The notes under the pieces were generated by a model, which made no database searches, was not told where the DNA came from, and saw only the letters and a list, made by a program, of their open reading frames with translations. Below are positions 24,877-34,249 of a stretch of DNA of 43,661 nucleotides, piece by piece; position 1 is the first letter of the stretch, and every line of letters begins with the position of its first letter. Where the stretch lies: assembly GCA_905216195.1 (NCBI GenBank), contig CAJMSX010000030.1:1-43661 (forward strand). Reading direction: 5' to 3'. The stretch is from an uncultured bacterium (GTDB lineage Bacteria; Bacteroidota; Bacteroidia; Bacteroidales; Marinifilaceae). Both the position numbers and the translations under genes were made by a program.

Positions 24877-25737
24877 ATGTCACCGAAAGAAATGGAACAA
24901 TTACGGGCTTTTCAGGTCAATGAAATCACCGAGCATCACATATACAAAGGACTGGCCCGCCTGCAAAAAAACGACCACAACCGCCAGGTATTAAACCAAC
25001 TGGCGGAAGAAGAATGGGGCCATTACGAAATTCTTACCAAATATACCGGTCAACGGCCCGGGCCGAACCGATGGAAAGTTTTTCGCTACATCTGGATCGC
25101 CCGTTTATTCGGTCTCACTTTCGGAATCAAACTGATGGAAAAGGGAGAAACCCTCGCCCAGGAAATCTATAAAACCTGGGATCTGCCCGATTTTCAAAAA
25201 ATGACACAGGAAGAAGAGGCACACGAATACCGGCTCATTTCCCTCATCGATGAAGAAGGCTTAAATTATATGAGCGCTGTCGTTCTGGGATTAAACGACG
25301 CCCTGGTCGAATTTACCGGAGCCCTGGCCGGCTATACGTTCGCCCTCCAGCACCCGAAACTGGTCGCTCTCACCGGAGGCATCACCGGCATAGCTGCCGC
25401 CCTCTCCATGGCCGCCTCTGAATACCTCTCCACCCGGGCCGAAAAAGACGGTAAAAATGCCCTCAAAGCCTCCGTTTACACCGGTATAGCTTACATCCTT
25501 ACAGTAGTCGCTCTTATCCTTCCCTTTATTTTGATGCAAAATGTCTATTGGGCTTTGGGGGTATGTTTATGCTGCGCCCTCGTCATTATTGCCGTTTTCA
25601 ATTACTATTATTCCATAGTGCGTTCCGAAAGTTTCCGAAACCGGTTTACGGAAATGGCCGTAATCAGCCTCGGAATCGCAGCCGTCAGTTTCGGAATCGG
25701 ATACGCTCTTCGGTATTTTACAGGCATCCAACTTTAA
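24877..25737 (+). CDS. Ferritin-like / VIT1-CCC1 fusion membrane protein
   Basis: A 286-residue protein in two parts. Residues 1-135 look like a ferritin-like (rubrerythrin-type) four-helix domain with metal-ligand motifs: NEITEHHIYKGLA, LAEEEWGHYEIL, EKGETLAQEIY and EEEAHEYRL. Residues 140-286 have about five membrane helices and the CCC1/VIT1 signature GLNDALVEFTGALAGYTFAL followed by GGITGIAAALSMAASEYLSTRAE. Fusions of this kind (MbfA-like) export or detoxify iron or manganese in some bacteria. The metal is not decidable here. Confidence 0.88.
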   Translation: MSPKEMEQLRAFQVNEITEHHIYKGLARLQKNDHNRQVLNQLAEEEWGHYEILTKYTGQRPGPNRWKVFRYIWIARLFGLTFGIKLMEKGETLAQEIYKTWDLPDFQKMTQEEEAHEYRLISLIDEEGLNYMSAVVLGLNDALVEFTGALAGYTFALQHPKLVALTGGITGIAAALSMAASEYLSTRAEKDGKNALKASVYTGIAYILTVVALILPFILMQNVYWALGVCLCCALVIIAVFNYYYSIVRSESFRNRFTEMAVISLGIAAVSFGIGYALRYFTGIQL

Positions 25738-25957
25738 AATATATACAATAAAAACCTTTGATTTACAGAACAAAACATAAGAATATAATAAGTGTACAAT
25801 AGATCCTTTTTAACATTTCCTTTCTCCATTTTTTTTAGCACAAACTATATATTGGCATGATTTTTGCGAAAGGAAACACTTTGTTACCATTTTTTAAACT
25901 TCATTATTCGGGGGATAATGAAAAGCTAAGTATTATAAACATCTAATCAAAACGAAA

Positions 25958-27175
25958 ATGAAAAAAGGATTTATTTATTTATTTTTGCTCGTATTCACCG
26001 CCGTTGCGTTTACGGCTTGTAGTGACGACGACGATAACATTCCTTTGAAGGATGTATCTAAAAGTTACAGCGGTACGGCTTTAGCTCTGAAATTTAACGG
26101 TACGTCTGTCGATAATGCAACCGCCGAAATTGCAACGAACGAATCGGGCACGGCAACGATCACTTTGAAAAATGTAGTTTTAGGATATCCTTCCCTGGAA
26201 GTCAGCAATGTAGCTTGCGACTCCAAAAGCGATAGCGTATACTTCACCGGCAACGTAAGTAACACCATTTATGAAGTCACCGTCAAAGGAACGGCCACTA
26301 AGAATTTCTCCAACTTAACCGTACAACAGAAGTACGTAGCCCCTATCGTAGGGAAATGGACCATAGCGAAAGACATCGTGGACCCCTTTTATGATCCCGA
26401 AGATCCGGACTATACGCCCGATCCCGCTTATCTGGATACCATTCCCAGTCTCTACATGAAAGTGGAAAATCCGACGGACAGCGTGGTATTTATGGGAGAA
26501 AAATACCAAAACGACGTTTTTGTGGGCGCCATCAAACAGTTAATCGGTATGGTGGCCGGCAGCATGCTGAACCTAGAAGTCAATTATTTTGAATCCACTC
26601 CTACCGGAGGCATCGCTTTTTCCGTGGAATTACCGGAAGAAAGCGAAGAACCCGCCGCAGTGGCTATGAATTACAATTTCCAGGGAAAAATGCTAAAACT
26701 TCCGAAAACCCGCACGCATATTCAAAGCCGCTCGACTTTCGAATTCCCGGGAGCCCTGGGCGAAAACATCGTCCGGTATTACATCATCGACAATAAATTC
26801 TACCTGGCGGTTAACAAGTCGGCTATCGATATGTTGTTGCAAGGCAAATCACTGGAAGAAATGGTAAAACAATACCTCGGACCGAATGTTACCTTAGCCC
26901 AGTTGGGTATTCAGGAAATTCAGGGTTATCTGACTCTTCCGGTATGTTACAAAGTAGAAGGGGGAAAAGCCACCGTATATGTAACGAACGAGATGATGGT
27001 ACCCGTAGTTAAAATTTTAGTGGAAGTGGTAAACAATCTGACCACTTTAGGCGATCCGATGATGGATGCTATTCTTTTACCCATGCTACAGACGATCGCC
27101 CCTGAATTCCAGACCATGATCGAAGAAAGTACGACTTTCGACCTGGGCTTGAATCTGGATCCCTACAAAGAATAG
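25958..27175 (+). CDS. Surface-type lipoprotein, DUF4925-like
   Basis: A 405-residue lipoprotein. The signal peptide ends in AFTAC with lipidated Cys21, followed at once by SDDDDN, an acidic run that in Bacteroidetes marks lipoproteins for export to the cell surface. The rest is beta-rich and begins with a repeat-like pair of strands (SKSYSGTALALKFNGTSVDNA); overall it resembles DUF4925 proteins, which have no known function. Single-gene unit: an imperfect -7 box (GATTTTTG at 25859-25866) lies upstream, giving a long leader, and a strong terminator follows. Confidence 0.75.
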   Translation: MKKGFIYLFLLVFTAVAFTACSDDDDNIPLKDVSKSYSGTALALKFNGTSVDNATAEIATNESGTATITLKNVVLGYPSLEVSNVACDSKSDSVYFTGNVSNTIYEVTVKGTATKNFSNLTVQQKYVAPIVGKWTIAKDIVDPFYDPEDPDYTPDPAYLDTIPSLYMKVENPTDSVVFMGEKYQNDVFVGAIKQLIGMVAGSMLNLEVNYFESTPTGGIAFSVELPEESEEPAAVAMNYNFQGKMLKLPKTRTHIQSRSTFEFPGALGENIVRYYIIDNKFYLAVNKSAIDMLLQGKSLEEMVKQYLGPNVTLAQLGIQEIQGYLTLPVCYKVEGGKATVYVTNEMMVPVVKILVEVVNNLTTLGDPMMDAILLPMLQTIAPEFQTMIEESTTFDLGLNLDPYKE

Positions 27176-27213
27176 GAATCCCTCTTGCAGCTCGAAAACT
27201 GTAAAAGCATATG

Positions 27214-27250
27214 CAGCCGGATGAAACAAATGATTTCATCCGGCTGTTTT
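27214..27250 (+). terminator. Rho-independent terminator of the DUF4925-like gene
   Basis: A perfect 13-bp stem (CAGCCGGATGAAA, 27214-27226; TTTCATCCGGCTG, 27234-27246), a 7-base loop and TTTT. Confidence 0.92.
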
Positions 27251-27400
27251 CATAAACGCCGGACTGCCTGATAAAGCGCGATCTCCTCAGCTAACGTTTC
27301 TTATACCTTTTTCATTCCCCGGAATACCGGGAACGACTTTACCGTTGAAGCATGCGGATTTCCTATTCCGCCTCCTAAAACGACGATTCCGTCATTCAGA

Positions 27401-27432
27401 TTTGAATAAAACATTTTTAACCGCTTACTTTG
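27401..27432 (+). promoter_or_regulatory. Promoter of the membrane protein / LytS-LytTR operon
   Basis: TTTG (27401-27404), a 20-base spacer and TTACTTTG (27425-27432), one mismatch to TAnnTTTG. It lies inside the longer reading frame that starts at 27345 and so supports the downstream ATG at 27459. Confidence 0.6.
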
Positions 27433-27458
27433 AACCGGATCAATCAAAACAAAAAACT

Positions 27459-28004
27459 ATGCCTCAAACTCGAAAAACAACTTGGATGTTTATTTGGAGA
27501 ATCGCTTCCGCCCACCTTATCGCCTATTTTATAGCAGGTGTTTTTGCCCTGTTCGTGATGGATTACAAAACTTTGTACGCTTCGGATTCGCTATCCATGC
27601 TTATGCGTCCGGTAGATTCCCCCTGGGTAGCCCTAGGCCCCGGTTTGCAGGTATTCCGGGGCATCCTGCTGGCTTTGGTTTTGCTCCCCATCCGGAATCT
27701 TATATTCGGGAAATACGGTTACCTCAAGCTGATGTGGCTGATTCTGGGCTTGTGCTCCCTCTCTACCATCGGTCCTACTCCCGGCTCTTTTGACGGTTTT
27801 ATATATACGCTTCTGCCCGTCAAATACCACTTGGCCGGGATTCCCGAAACTTTACTCTATATCTTGTTATTCACCGGGATCATCGCTCTTTGGTATAAAA
27901 GCGGAAAAAAATACCTGACGATGGTTTTCCTGATTCTATCGGTGTTCATTCTGGTCCTGAGTATCCGAGGAACGGTATATGCCTTGCAATTACAAAATAG
28001 CTGA
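27459..28004 (+). CDS. Uncharacterised membrane protein, first gene of a two-component operon
   Basis: A 181-residue protein beginning MPQTRKTTWMFIWRIASAH, with about five hydrophobic helices (AYFIAGVFALFVM, VFRGILLALVLLPI, LMWLILGLCSLSTIG, TLLYILLFTGIIALWY, MVFLILSVFILVLSI). I do not recognise a family. A conserved-looking loop after the second helix has YLKLMWLILGLCSLSTIGPTPGS. An in-frame ATG at 27345 would add 38 residues but lies upstream of the promoter. It ends 11 bases before the sensor kinase gene, so it may act with that system as a sensor partner or target. Confidence 0.75.
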   Translation: MPQTRKTTWMFIWRIASAHLIAYFIAGVFALFVMDYKTLYASDSLSMLMRPVDSPWVALGPGLQVFRGILLALVLLPIRNLIFGKYGYLKLMWLILGLCSLSTIGPTPGSFDGFIYTLLPVKYHLAGIPETLLYILLFTGIIALWYKSGKKYLTMVFLILSVFILVLSIRGTVYALQLQNS

Positions 28005-28015
28005 ATACAGTACTT

Positions 28016-29050
28016 ATGGAACGAAAAAACCTCCGAAAACAGACGATCACCGCCGGAGCTTTCCTGTTTAGTATGCTCTTTACGTTGTTTTTAAAAATCC
28101 GGCAAGCCCAGCCCGTCTTAGACGCTTCCGGCCTTATCTTTTCCGTTACTAATTTCCTGACGATTCTGTTTGTCGTCAGCGTCTTTGACAGAATACGCTT
28201 CGCCCATGCAAGCAAACCGGTACATTTGCTAAAAAAAAGCCTGGTTCCCTCTTTTCTGTTCTTTTTTGCATTGACTCTTTTTGCATCCCTCCTGCTGTAT
28301 AGCCTGGGAATTTACGTATTGTACCTGGTCCGGGACTGGAATACGGAACACTATTTCGTTCACCTGTTTCAAAGAGACATTCCGGGAGCATATATTCCGC
28401 TGGCTGGCGGATTGTTTTTCGCTTCTCTCATTTTTTTCTACACCCTCTGGCGTCAGGCCATCGACCGGGAACTGCGGCTGCAAAAAGAAAACCTGCACTA
28501 CCGCTACAAAACACTGAAGACTCAACTCAATCCTCATTTCTTATTTAATAGCCTGAACACCCTTTCCGAAATTATTTATCAGGACACCCGGAAGGCAGAC
28601 CGGTATATCCAGAAACTGGCCGGCATTTACCGCTACATGCTGGAGAAGGAAGCAAACGACCTGATTCCTTGCCATGAAGAGATAAATTTTGTAAATCAGT
28701 ATTTCGATTTGCAGAAAGAACGGGCCGGGGATAAAATTTGTCTGGATATTTATTTCCCCGAAGCTGAAAAATATCAAATTATACCCGTATCTTTACAGGT
28801 ATTGGTGGAAAACGCCCTGAAACACAATTTGGCGACGGCTGAAAATCCGCTGAAAATTCAGATTTACCGGGAAGATACCCAAGTAGTGGTAACCAATCTC
28901 ATACAAAGAAAAAACATATGGAATCCCTCGCCCGGAACGGGACTGTTCAATTTAAGCGAAAGAATCCGGTTATCTATGGGTAAAAAGATAGTAATTTGCG
29001 AAGAAAACAATCGGTTTACGGTTAAATTACCCTTGGTAGAGGTCGAATGA
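28016..29050 (+). CDS. LytS/YehU-type sensor histidine kinase
   Basis: A 344-residue membrane kinase of the His_kinase (PF06580) type. Four hydrophobic segments lie between residues 11 and 145, with no large sensor domain outside. The phosphorylated histidine is His174 in QLNPHFLFNSLNTL. The ATP-binding part has LVENALKHN (N box) and GTGLFNLSERIR (G box). The kinase has little soluble input domain, so signals may be sensed within the membrane. Its stop overlaps the start of the response regulator gene by 4 bases (ATGA). Confidence 0.93.
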   Translation: MERKNLRKQTITAGAFLFSMLFTLFLKIRQAQPVLDASGLIFSVTNFLTILFVVSVFDRIRFAHASKPVHLLKKSLVPSFLFFFALTLFASLLLYSLGIYVLYLVRDWNTEHYFVHLFQRDIPGAYIPLAGGLFFASLIFFYTLWRQAIDRELRLQKENLHYRYKTLKTQLNPHFLFNSLNTLSEIIYQDTRKADRYIQKLAGIYRYMLEKEANDLIPCHEEINFVNQYFDLQKERAGDKICLDIYFPEAEKYQIIPVSLQVLVENALKHNLATAENPLKIQIYREDTQVVVTNLIQRKNIWNPSPGTGLFNLSERIRLSMGKKIVICEENNRFTVKLPLVEVE

Positions 29051-29802
29051 TGAAAGTATTGATTATTGAAGACGAGCAACCTGCCTCTGAAAGGCTGATC
29101 CGTTTACTCCAAGAAAGCGGAGCGGATATCGAAGTTACAGCCGTATTGAAGTCGGTCAGTGAATCGATCGGCTGGTTATCTGCACACCCCAGCCCAGAGC
29201 TGATTTTTATGGACATCCAGCTCGAGGACGGCATCGGCTTCGAAATCTTTGAAAAGGGCAAAATCCACTCACCCGTTATATTCACCACCGCCTATGACGA
29301 ATATGCCTTACAAGCCTTTAAAGTAAATAGTGTGGATTATTTGCTGAAACCCATCGCAGCGGAAGAACTCCAAAATGCAATCCGTAAATTCCATACCTTC
29401 CACCAAACGGATACAAACTATGCCCAAATCGAAACCTTACTGAAACGACTGCAACCTGTTACCAAAGAACGTTTTTTGGTAAAGATCGGCAGACATTACC
29501 AACCGGTGGCAGTGTCCCGGATTCTTTGTTTTTACATCCGGGAACGGAGTACTTTTTTAAGAACCGATAGCGGTAAAAACTACGCTATCGATTATTCCCT
29601 GGATAAAATCGAACGCTTGCTGGACCCCCAACAGTTCTTCAGGGTCAACAGAAACTTCATCGTGCGGTATTCCGCTATCCGGGATATCGTCGCTTATTCA
29701 TCGAACCGGCTGAAAATTACCCTCCTGACACCTCCCGATACCGAAGAAATCCTGGTCAGCCGCGAGCGTACGGGGGAATTCAAGAATTGGATGGATCGCT
29801 GA
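29047..29802 (+). CDS. LytTR family response regulator
   Basis: A 251-residue regulator. The receiver domain (residues 2-120) has the acidic pocket IIEDE, the phosphorylated Asp56 in FMDIQLEDG and the lysine in YLLKPI. The C-terminal LytTR DNA-binding domain (about 150-248) includes FLVKIGRHYQPV, ICFYIRERSTFLRT and FFRVNRNFIV, the family's strand signatures. It should be phosphorylated by the kinase encoded just upstream. Targets are unknown; autoregulation of the operon is common in such systems. Confidence 0.95.
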   Translation: MMKVLIIEDEQPASERLIRLLQESGADIEVTAVLKSVSESIGWLSAHPSPELIFMDIQLEDGIGFEIFEKGKIHSPVIFTTAYDEYALQAFKVNSVDYLLKPIAAEELQNAIRKFHTFHQTDTNYAQIETLLKRLQPVTKERFLVKIGRHYQPVAVSRILCFYIRERSTFLRTDSGKNYAIDYSLDKIERLLDPQQFFRVNRNFIVRYSAIRDIVAYSSNRLKITLLTPPDTEEILVSRERTGEFKNWMDR

Positions 29803-29835
29803 CCCGATTTATTCTCCGAACTTTTAGTTTTTCCA

Positions 29836-29866
29836 TTTCGGCTTTTCGTTTTCCTTTGTATCTTTG
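29836..29866 (+). promoter_or_regulatory. Promoter of leuS
   Basis: TTTC (29836-29839), a 19-base spacer and TATCTTTG (29859-29866), a full -7 match, about 35 bases before the ATG. Confidence 0.6.
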
Positions 29867-29900
29867 TGCCTCAAAATGAAATCATAAAACGCGTCAGATT

Positions 29901-32672
29901 ATGGAATATAATTTCAAGGAAGTCGAAAAAAAGTGGCAAAACTACTGGAAAACACACAAAACCTACGAGGTAGAAATCGATCCCGGCAAACCGAAATACT
30001 ATGTATTGGATATGTTTCCTTATCCTTCGGGAGCAGGCCTGCATGTAGGACATCCGCTCGGTTATATCGCTTCCGACATCTATTCCCGCTACAAGCGTCT
30101 GAAAGGTTTCAATGTTTTACACCCCATGGGCTATGACGCCTATGGTCTGCCTGCCGAACAATACGCCATTCAAACCGGACAGCACCCGGCCTTAACGACC
30201 GAAAAAAATATCAACCGATACAGGGAACAACTGGACAAAATCGGCTTTTCCTTCGACTGGAACCGGGAAGTCCGGACCTGCGACCCCCGCTATTACAAAT
30301 GGACCCAATGGGCCTTTATCCGCATGTTCGATAGCTTTTACTGCAAAGACGAACAAAAGGCCAGGCCCATAGCCGAACTGGTAAAAGCTTTCGAAAACAC
30401 GGGCACCGAAGGATTAAACGTAGCTTGCGGAGAAACCCTTCATTTTACGGCAGAAGAGTGGAAAGCCAAAAACGAAAAAGAACAACAGGAGATATTGCTG
30501 AATTACAGGCTGGCCTACCTGGCGGAAACCATGGTAAACTGGTGTCCTCAATTGGGGACGGTCCTGGCCAACGACGAAGTAAAAGAAGGCGTATCCGTCC
30601 GGGGCGGTTATCCCGTCGTGCAGAAAAAAATGCGGCAATGGTCTTTGCGGGTTTCCGCTTACGCCCAACGCTTGCTCGACGGATTGGAACAAATCGACTG
30701 GTCCGATTCCCTGAAAGACATCCAGCGCAACTGGATCGGTCGTTCCCAGGGAGCCGACGTAATCTTCGAAGTGAAAGACAGTGATGTAAAATTACAGATT
30801 TTCACGACCCGTCCGGATACGATTTTCGGTGTCAGCTTTATGGTACTGGCTCCCGAAAGCGACTATGTGCATCAATTGACCACCCCCGGGCAGGCCCAGG
30901 AAGTAGCCGCCTATCTGGAATATGTAGCTAAACGTACCGAACGGGAACGGCAAAGCGAAGTGAAAAAGGTAACCGGTGTATTTTCCGGTTCCTATGCCGT
31001 CAATCCTTTTACCCAGGAAGCGATTCCGGTCTGGATCAGCGAATACGTGTTGGCCGGCTACGGCACGGGCGCTATCATGGCGGTACCCGCACATGACAGC
31101 CGGGACTATGCCTTCGCCCGGAAATTCAATCTGCCCATCGTACCGGTAATCGACGATGGCAAAGGATGCGATCTTTCCGAAAATTCTTATGATGCGAAAG
31201 AAGGGAAACTGATCAACAGCGGCTTCATCAACGGTCTGGAAGTAAAAGAAGCGATTAAACGCGTAGCCGAAGAAGTGGAAAACCGGGGCATCGGAAAAAG
31301 TAAGATCAATTACCGTCTGCGGGATGCCATTTTCAGCCGGCAGCGCTATTGGGGAGAACCTTTTCCCGTATATTATAAAGACGATATGCCTTATATGCTG
31401 GACGAATCCCGCCTTCCCCTCGAACTGCCCGAAATCGATAAATACCTGCCGACGGAAAGCGGGGAACCGCCCCTCGGACGGGCTAAAAACTGGCAAACCG
31501 CCGAGGGATATCCCCTGGAATTGAACACCATGCCCGGTTTCGCCGGTTCTTCCGCCTACTACCTGCGCTACATGGACCCCCACAACGACCAGGCGCTGGT
31601 CAGCAAAGAAGCCAACGCCTACTGGAGAAATGTCGATCTCTATCTGGGGGGAGCGGAACACGCTACGGGCCATCTGATCTATTCCCGTTTCTGGAATCAT
31701 TTCCTCTACGATCTCGGATATGTATGCGAACCGGAACCGTTTAAAAAACTGATCAACCAAGGCATGATACAGGGACGGTCCAATTTCGTTTACCGGATTC
31801 AGGGCACCAATACCTTTGTTTCCTGCGGTCTCAAAGACCGTTACGATACGACCGAAATCCACGTAAACGTCAACCTCGTCCATAACGATATCCTGGATCT
31901 GGAAGCGTTTAAAAACTGGATGCCGGAATATGCCGGAGCCGAATTTATTCTGGAAGACGGCAAGTACATCTGTGGATGGGCGGTGGAAAAAATGTCCAAA
32001 TCCATGTATAATGTCGTCAATCCCGACGACATCATCGAAGAATTCGGAGCGGATACCCTGCGTTTATACGAAATGTTCCTAGGCCCCCTGGAAGCGCATA
32101 AACCCTGGGATACCCAAGGTATAGACGGAGTTTTCAAGTTCCTGAAAAAATTCTGGCGGTTGTACGTGAACGAGGATAACCTGATCGTAACGGACGAAGA
32201 ACCTTCCCGGGAAGAATTGAAAATATTGCATAAAACCCTCAAAAAAATAGAGTTCGACATCGAAAATTTTTCATTCAACACCTCTATTCCGGCTTTTATG
32301 ATTTGTACCAACGAACTCACCGCTCTCAAATGCAGCAAACGGGAGATACTCGAACCCCTGGTAGTCGCTATCGCTCCTTATGCGCCCCATATCGCCGAAG
32401 AATTATGGCACCGTTTAGGGCATACCGATAGTGTGACTGCAGCCGTATTTCCCCAATGGGATGAAAAATTCCTGGCGGAGGAGGCGTTCGACTATCCGAT
32501 CTCGTTCAACGGGAAAGTCCGGTTCAAGCTGTCCATTTCTCTGTCAGCAAGCCCTGCAGATATCGAATCCCTTGTAAAAGCCGCTCCGGAAACGGCAAAA
32601 TACCTGGGCGGAAAAGAAATCCGGAAAATGATCATCGTTCCGAAAAAAATCGTAAACATTGTTGTGGGATAA
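29901..32672 (+). CDS. leuS: Leucyl-tRNA synthetase
   Basis: A 923-residue class I aminoacyl-tRNA synthetase. The HIGH-type motif reads HVGHPLGY near residue 50 within MFPYPSGAGLHVGHPLGYIASD, and the KMSKS loop is in VEKMSKSMYN near residue 697. The CP1 editing domain (about 225-430) keeps the family TTRPDTIFGVSFMVLAPES and PAHDSRDYAF segments. It loads leucine onto tRNA-Leu and edits mischarged products. It stands alone with its own promoter. Confidence 0.98.
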   Translation: MEYNFKEVEKKWQNYWKTHKTYEVEIDPGKPKYYVLDMFPYPSGAGLHVGHPLGYIASDIYSRYKRLKGFNVLHPMGYDAYGLPAEQYAIQTGQHPALTTEKNINRYREQLDKIGFSFDWNREVRTCDPRYYKWTQWAFIRMFDSFYCKDEQKARPIAELVKAFENTGTEGLNVACGETLHFTAEEWKAKNEKEQQEILLNYRLAYLAETMVNWCPQLGTVLANDEVKEGVSVRGGYPVVQKKMRQWSLRVSAYAQRLLDGLEQIDWSDSLKDIQRNWIGRSQGADVIFEVKDSDVKLQIFTTRPDTIFGVSFMVLAPESDYVHQLTTPGQAQEVAAYLEYVAKRTERERQSEVKKVTGVFSGSYAVNPFTQEAIPVWISEYVLAGYGTGAIMAVPAHDSRDYAFARKFNLPIVPVIDDGKGCDLSENSYDAKEGKLINSGFINGLEVKEAIKRVAEEVENRGIGKSKINYRLRDAIFSRQRYWGEPFPVYYKDDMPYMLDESRLPLELPEIDKYLPTESGEPPLGRAKNWQTAEGYPLELNTMPGFAGSSAYYLRYMDPHNDQALVSKEANAYWRNVDLYLGGAEHATGHLIYSRFWNHFLYDLGYVCEPEPFKKLINQGMIQGRSNFVYRIQGTNTFVSCGLKDRYDTTEIHVNVNLVHNDILDLEAFKNWMPEYAGAEFILEDGKYICGWAVEKMSKSMYNVVNPDDIIEEFGADTLRLYEMFLGPLEAHKPWDTQGIDGVFKFLKKFWRLYVNEDNLIVTDEEPSREELKILHKTLKKIEFDIENFSFNTSIPAFMICTNELTALKCSKREILEPLVVAIAPYAPHIAEELWHRLGHTDSVTAAVFPQWDEKFLAEEAFDYPISFNGKVRFKLSISLSASPADIESLVKAAPETAKYLGGKEIRKMIIVPKKIVNIVVG

Positions 32673-32679
32673 GTAAAAA

Positions 32680-32702
32680 GGGGCACCGGAATCCGGCGCC
32701 CC
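32680..32702 (-). terminator. Terminator at the end of the SusC/SusD operon
   Basis: A GC-rich hairpin (GGGGCACCGG, 32680-32689; CCGGCGCCCC, 32693-32702) with one A-C mismatch. On the minus strand it is followed by TTTTT, so it ends transcription coming from susD; on the plus strand no T-run follows, so leuS termination here is less sure. Confidence 0.75.
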
Positions 32703-32725
32703 TAACCATCAAAATGTATGGAAAG

Positions 32726-32780
32726 GACATAGGCTATCTGATAGATACCCGTAACAGTGGTACAGCCTGTTACCTATGTC
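32726..32780 (-). other. Possible three-way-junction RNA structure overlapping the susD stop
   Basis: Outer arms GACATAGG (32726-32733) and CCTATGTC (32773-32780) are perfect. Inside them are two hairpins, CTAT/ATAG (32734-32744) and GTAACAG/CTGTTAC (32751-32773). The outer and second inner stems share base 32773. The structure covers the stop codon at 32779-32781. Confidence 0.45.
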
Positions 32781-34233
32781 ATTTATTCCACCATACACGG
32801 GTATCAAAATTATCGGGTCCCTGAAGCGCAATAGCCTCTTTATAATTCGCCTGATTCGGAGAAAAGTCATCCGAAGCATAATGCCGGCGATAGGGAATAT
32901 GAGTCACATCCGCATTGGGTCCCGGTTTTAAATCGGGCACGCCCAAACGTCTCCAGTCCGACCAGGCTTCGATGCCGTCCTGCATAAAATTGGCCAGCCA
33001 GCGTTGCATGGCAATTTTTGCGATCTTTTCAGCCTCCGATCCGGTAAACTTCACATCCGCCTGGGCACAGTAGGCGTTCAAATCATATTCCAGTTCGTGC
33101 TGCCGGAAAGAAGCTTCGATTCCTGCTTTATACAGCGCTTCCGCATCCGCAACGATCCAGCCCCTTACGGCTGCTTCGGCACATATCAACAAGCTGTGGG
33201 AAGGAGTAATAATGTGAAGCGGAGCATCCTGTTTGTAATATTTCGGATGAAAATTACAATAGCTTCCTATCTGCCAGGAAGGCAGGTCTTCTTTTCTCAA
33301 TCCGTAGGGCAAGCCCGTATATTCACCGTTATCATCGGGAACCACATAGGCCTTCAGACGGGGATCGTTATAGGCTTTCAACTGATCGATAAGGGTGGCC
33401 GAGGGAACGAAATCCCAACGTCCGTCCAACACCATATTCGTCCACAACGGATTGGCATTAGCGTTTTCCGGAAGATAGGGATAGCGTAGCATTTCGTTGT
33501 TTTCGGTCATCCCTCCGTCGGCATAAGCTTTGGCGAACCAGGCTTTACCGGTGTTCGGTTCCACTTTCGACAACTTGATCGCCAGCATCATCCGGAGAGT
33601 AGCATTCAGCCTTTTCCATTTCGACATATTCCCGTTATAAAAAATATCGAAATCCGCCGACAGATGCCCGGACTCATTAAACTGAGCAAAGGCTTCCGTC
33701 AACTCTTTATTCAGGTCCGTATAAATCGACTTCTGATCGTCGTATTTAGGAGTAAAATTACCTTCTCCCGCTTTCAGGGCTTCGGAATAAGGAATCATAC
33801 CCAGCGCATCCGTCAGATGCATATAAGCGTAAGCCCGCAAGGTCCGGGCCGCTGCAATCTGGTTATTGGCGTCCCCGAAAGCGACCACCCAGGTTTCGTT
33901 TTTGGTTTTCTCCTCCTGATTGAACTCGATAATGTCTTCCAAATTCCGGATCATTCTCCGGTAATAATTGCCGATATTGAATTCGGTCATGGCATAGTTC
34001 GAATACTGTATATTCAAACGTTCCGCTATATATTGCGGGTACAACTGGGTCCAGGGGTCGTAATTGCCGATCCAGGCAAAATTCGGCACGTAGAAGGACG
34101 CATACAGAAAAAGATAACGGGTGTCCGGACGCGAAGGATTGTTCGGGTCCACGTTTACGTTTCCAAAATCGTCACAGCCCGAGAAGAACAACATCCCGGC
34201 AATGATTATCGATACTATTTTCGTTGTTTTCAT
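32779..34233 (-). CDS. SusD/RagB-like surface lipoprotein (SusD-like_2 type)
   Basis: A 484-residue outer-membrane lipoprotein. The signal peptide ends in MLFFSGC (Cys20), followed by DDFGNVNVDPNNPSRPD, the usual opening of SusD-like_2 proteins. TPR-like helices include AAARTLRAYAYMHLTDALGMIPYSEAL, and LLICAEAAVRGWIVADAEALYKAGIEAS is typical of the C-terminal half. SusD proteins cap the SusC transporter and bind the nutrient. Its start is 16 bases after the susC stop. No carbohydrate-active enzymes are nearby, and SusD_2 pairs often serve non-starch or peptide substrates, so the ligand is unknown. Confidence 0.93.
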   Translation of the reverse strand: MKTTKIVSIIIAGMLFFSGCDDFGNVNVDPNNPSRPDTRYLFLYASFYVPNFAWIGNYDPWTQLYPQYIAERLNIQYSNYAMTEFNIGNYYRRMIRNLEDIIEFNQEEKTKNETWVVAFGDANNQIAAARTLRAYAYMHLTDALGMIPYSEALKAGEGNFTPKYDDQKSIYTDLNKELTEAFAQFNESGHLSADFDIFYNGNMSKWKRLNATLRMMLAIKLSKVEPNTGKAWFAKAYADGGMTENNEMLRYPYLPENANANPLWTNMVLDGRWDFVPSATLIDQLKAYNDPRLKAYVVPDDNGEYTGLPYGLRKEDLPSWQIGSYCNFHPKYYKQDAPLHIITPSHSLLICAEAAVRGWIVADAEALYKAGIEASFRQHELEYDLNAYCAQADVKFTGSEAEKIAKIAMQRWLANFMQDGIEAWSDWRRLGVPDLKPGPNADVTHIPYRRHYASDDFSPNQANYKEAIALQGPDNFDTRVWWNK

Positions 34234-34249
34234 AATTTTGCTTTTTCAG

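Noticed and set aside
30792..31883. A 363-codon minus-strand open frame
   Set aside because: It is antisense to the clear leuS gene; its length follows from leuS codon usage.
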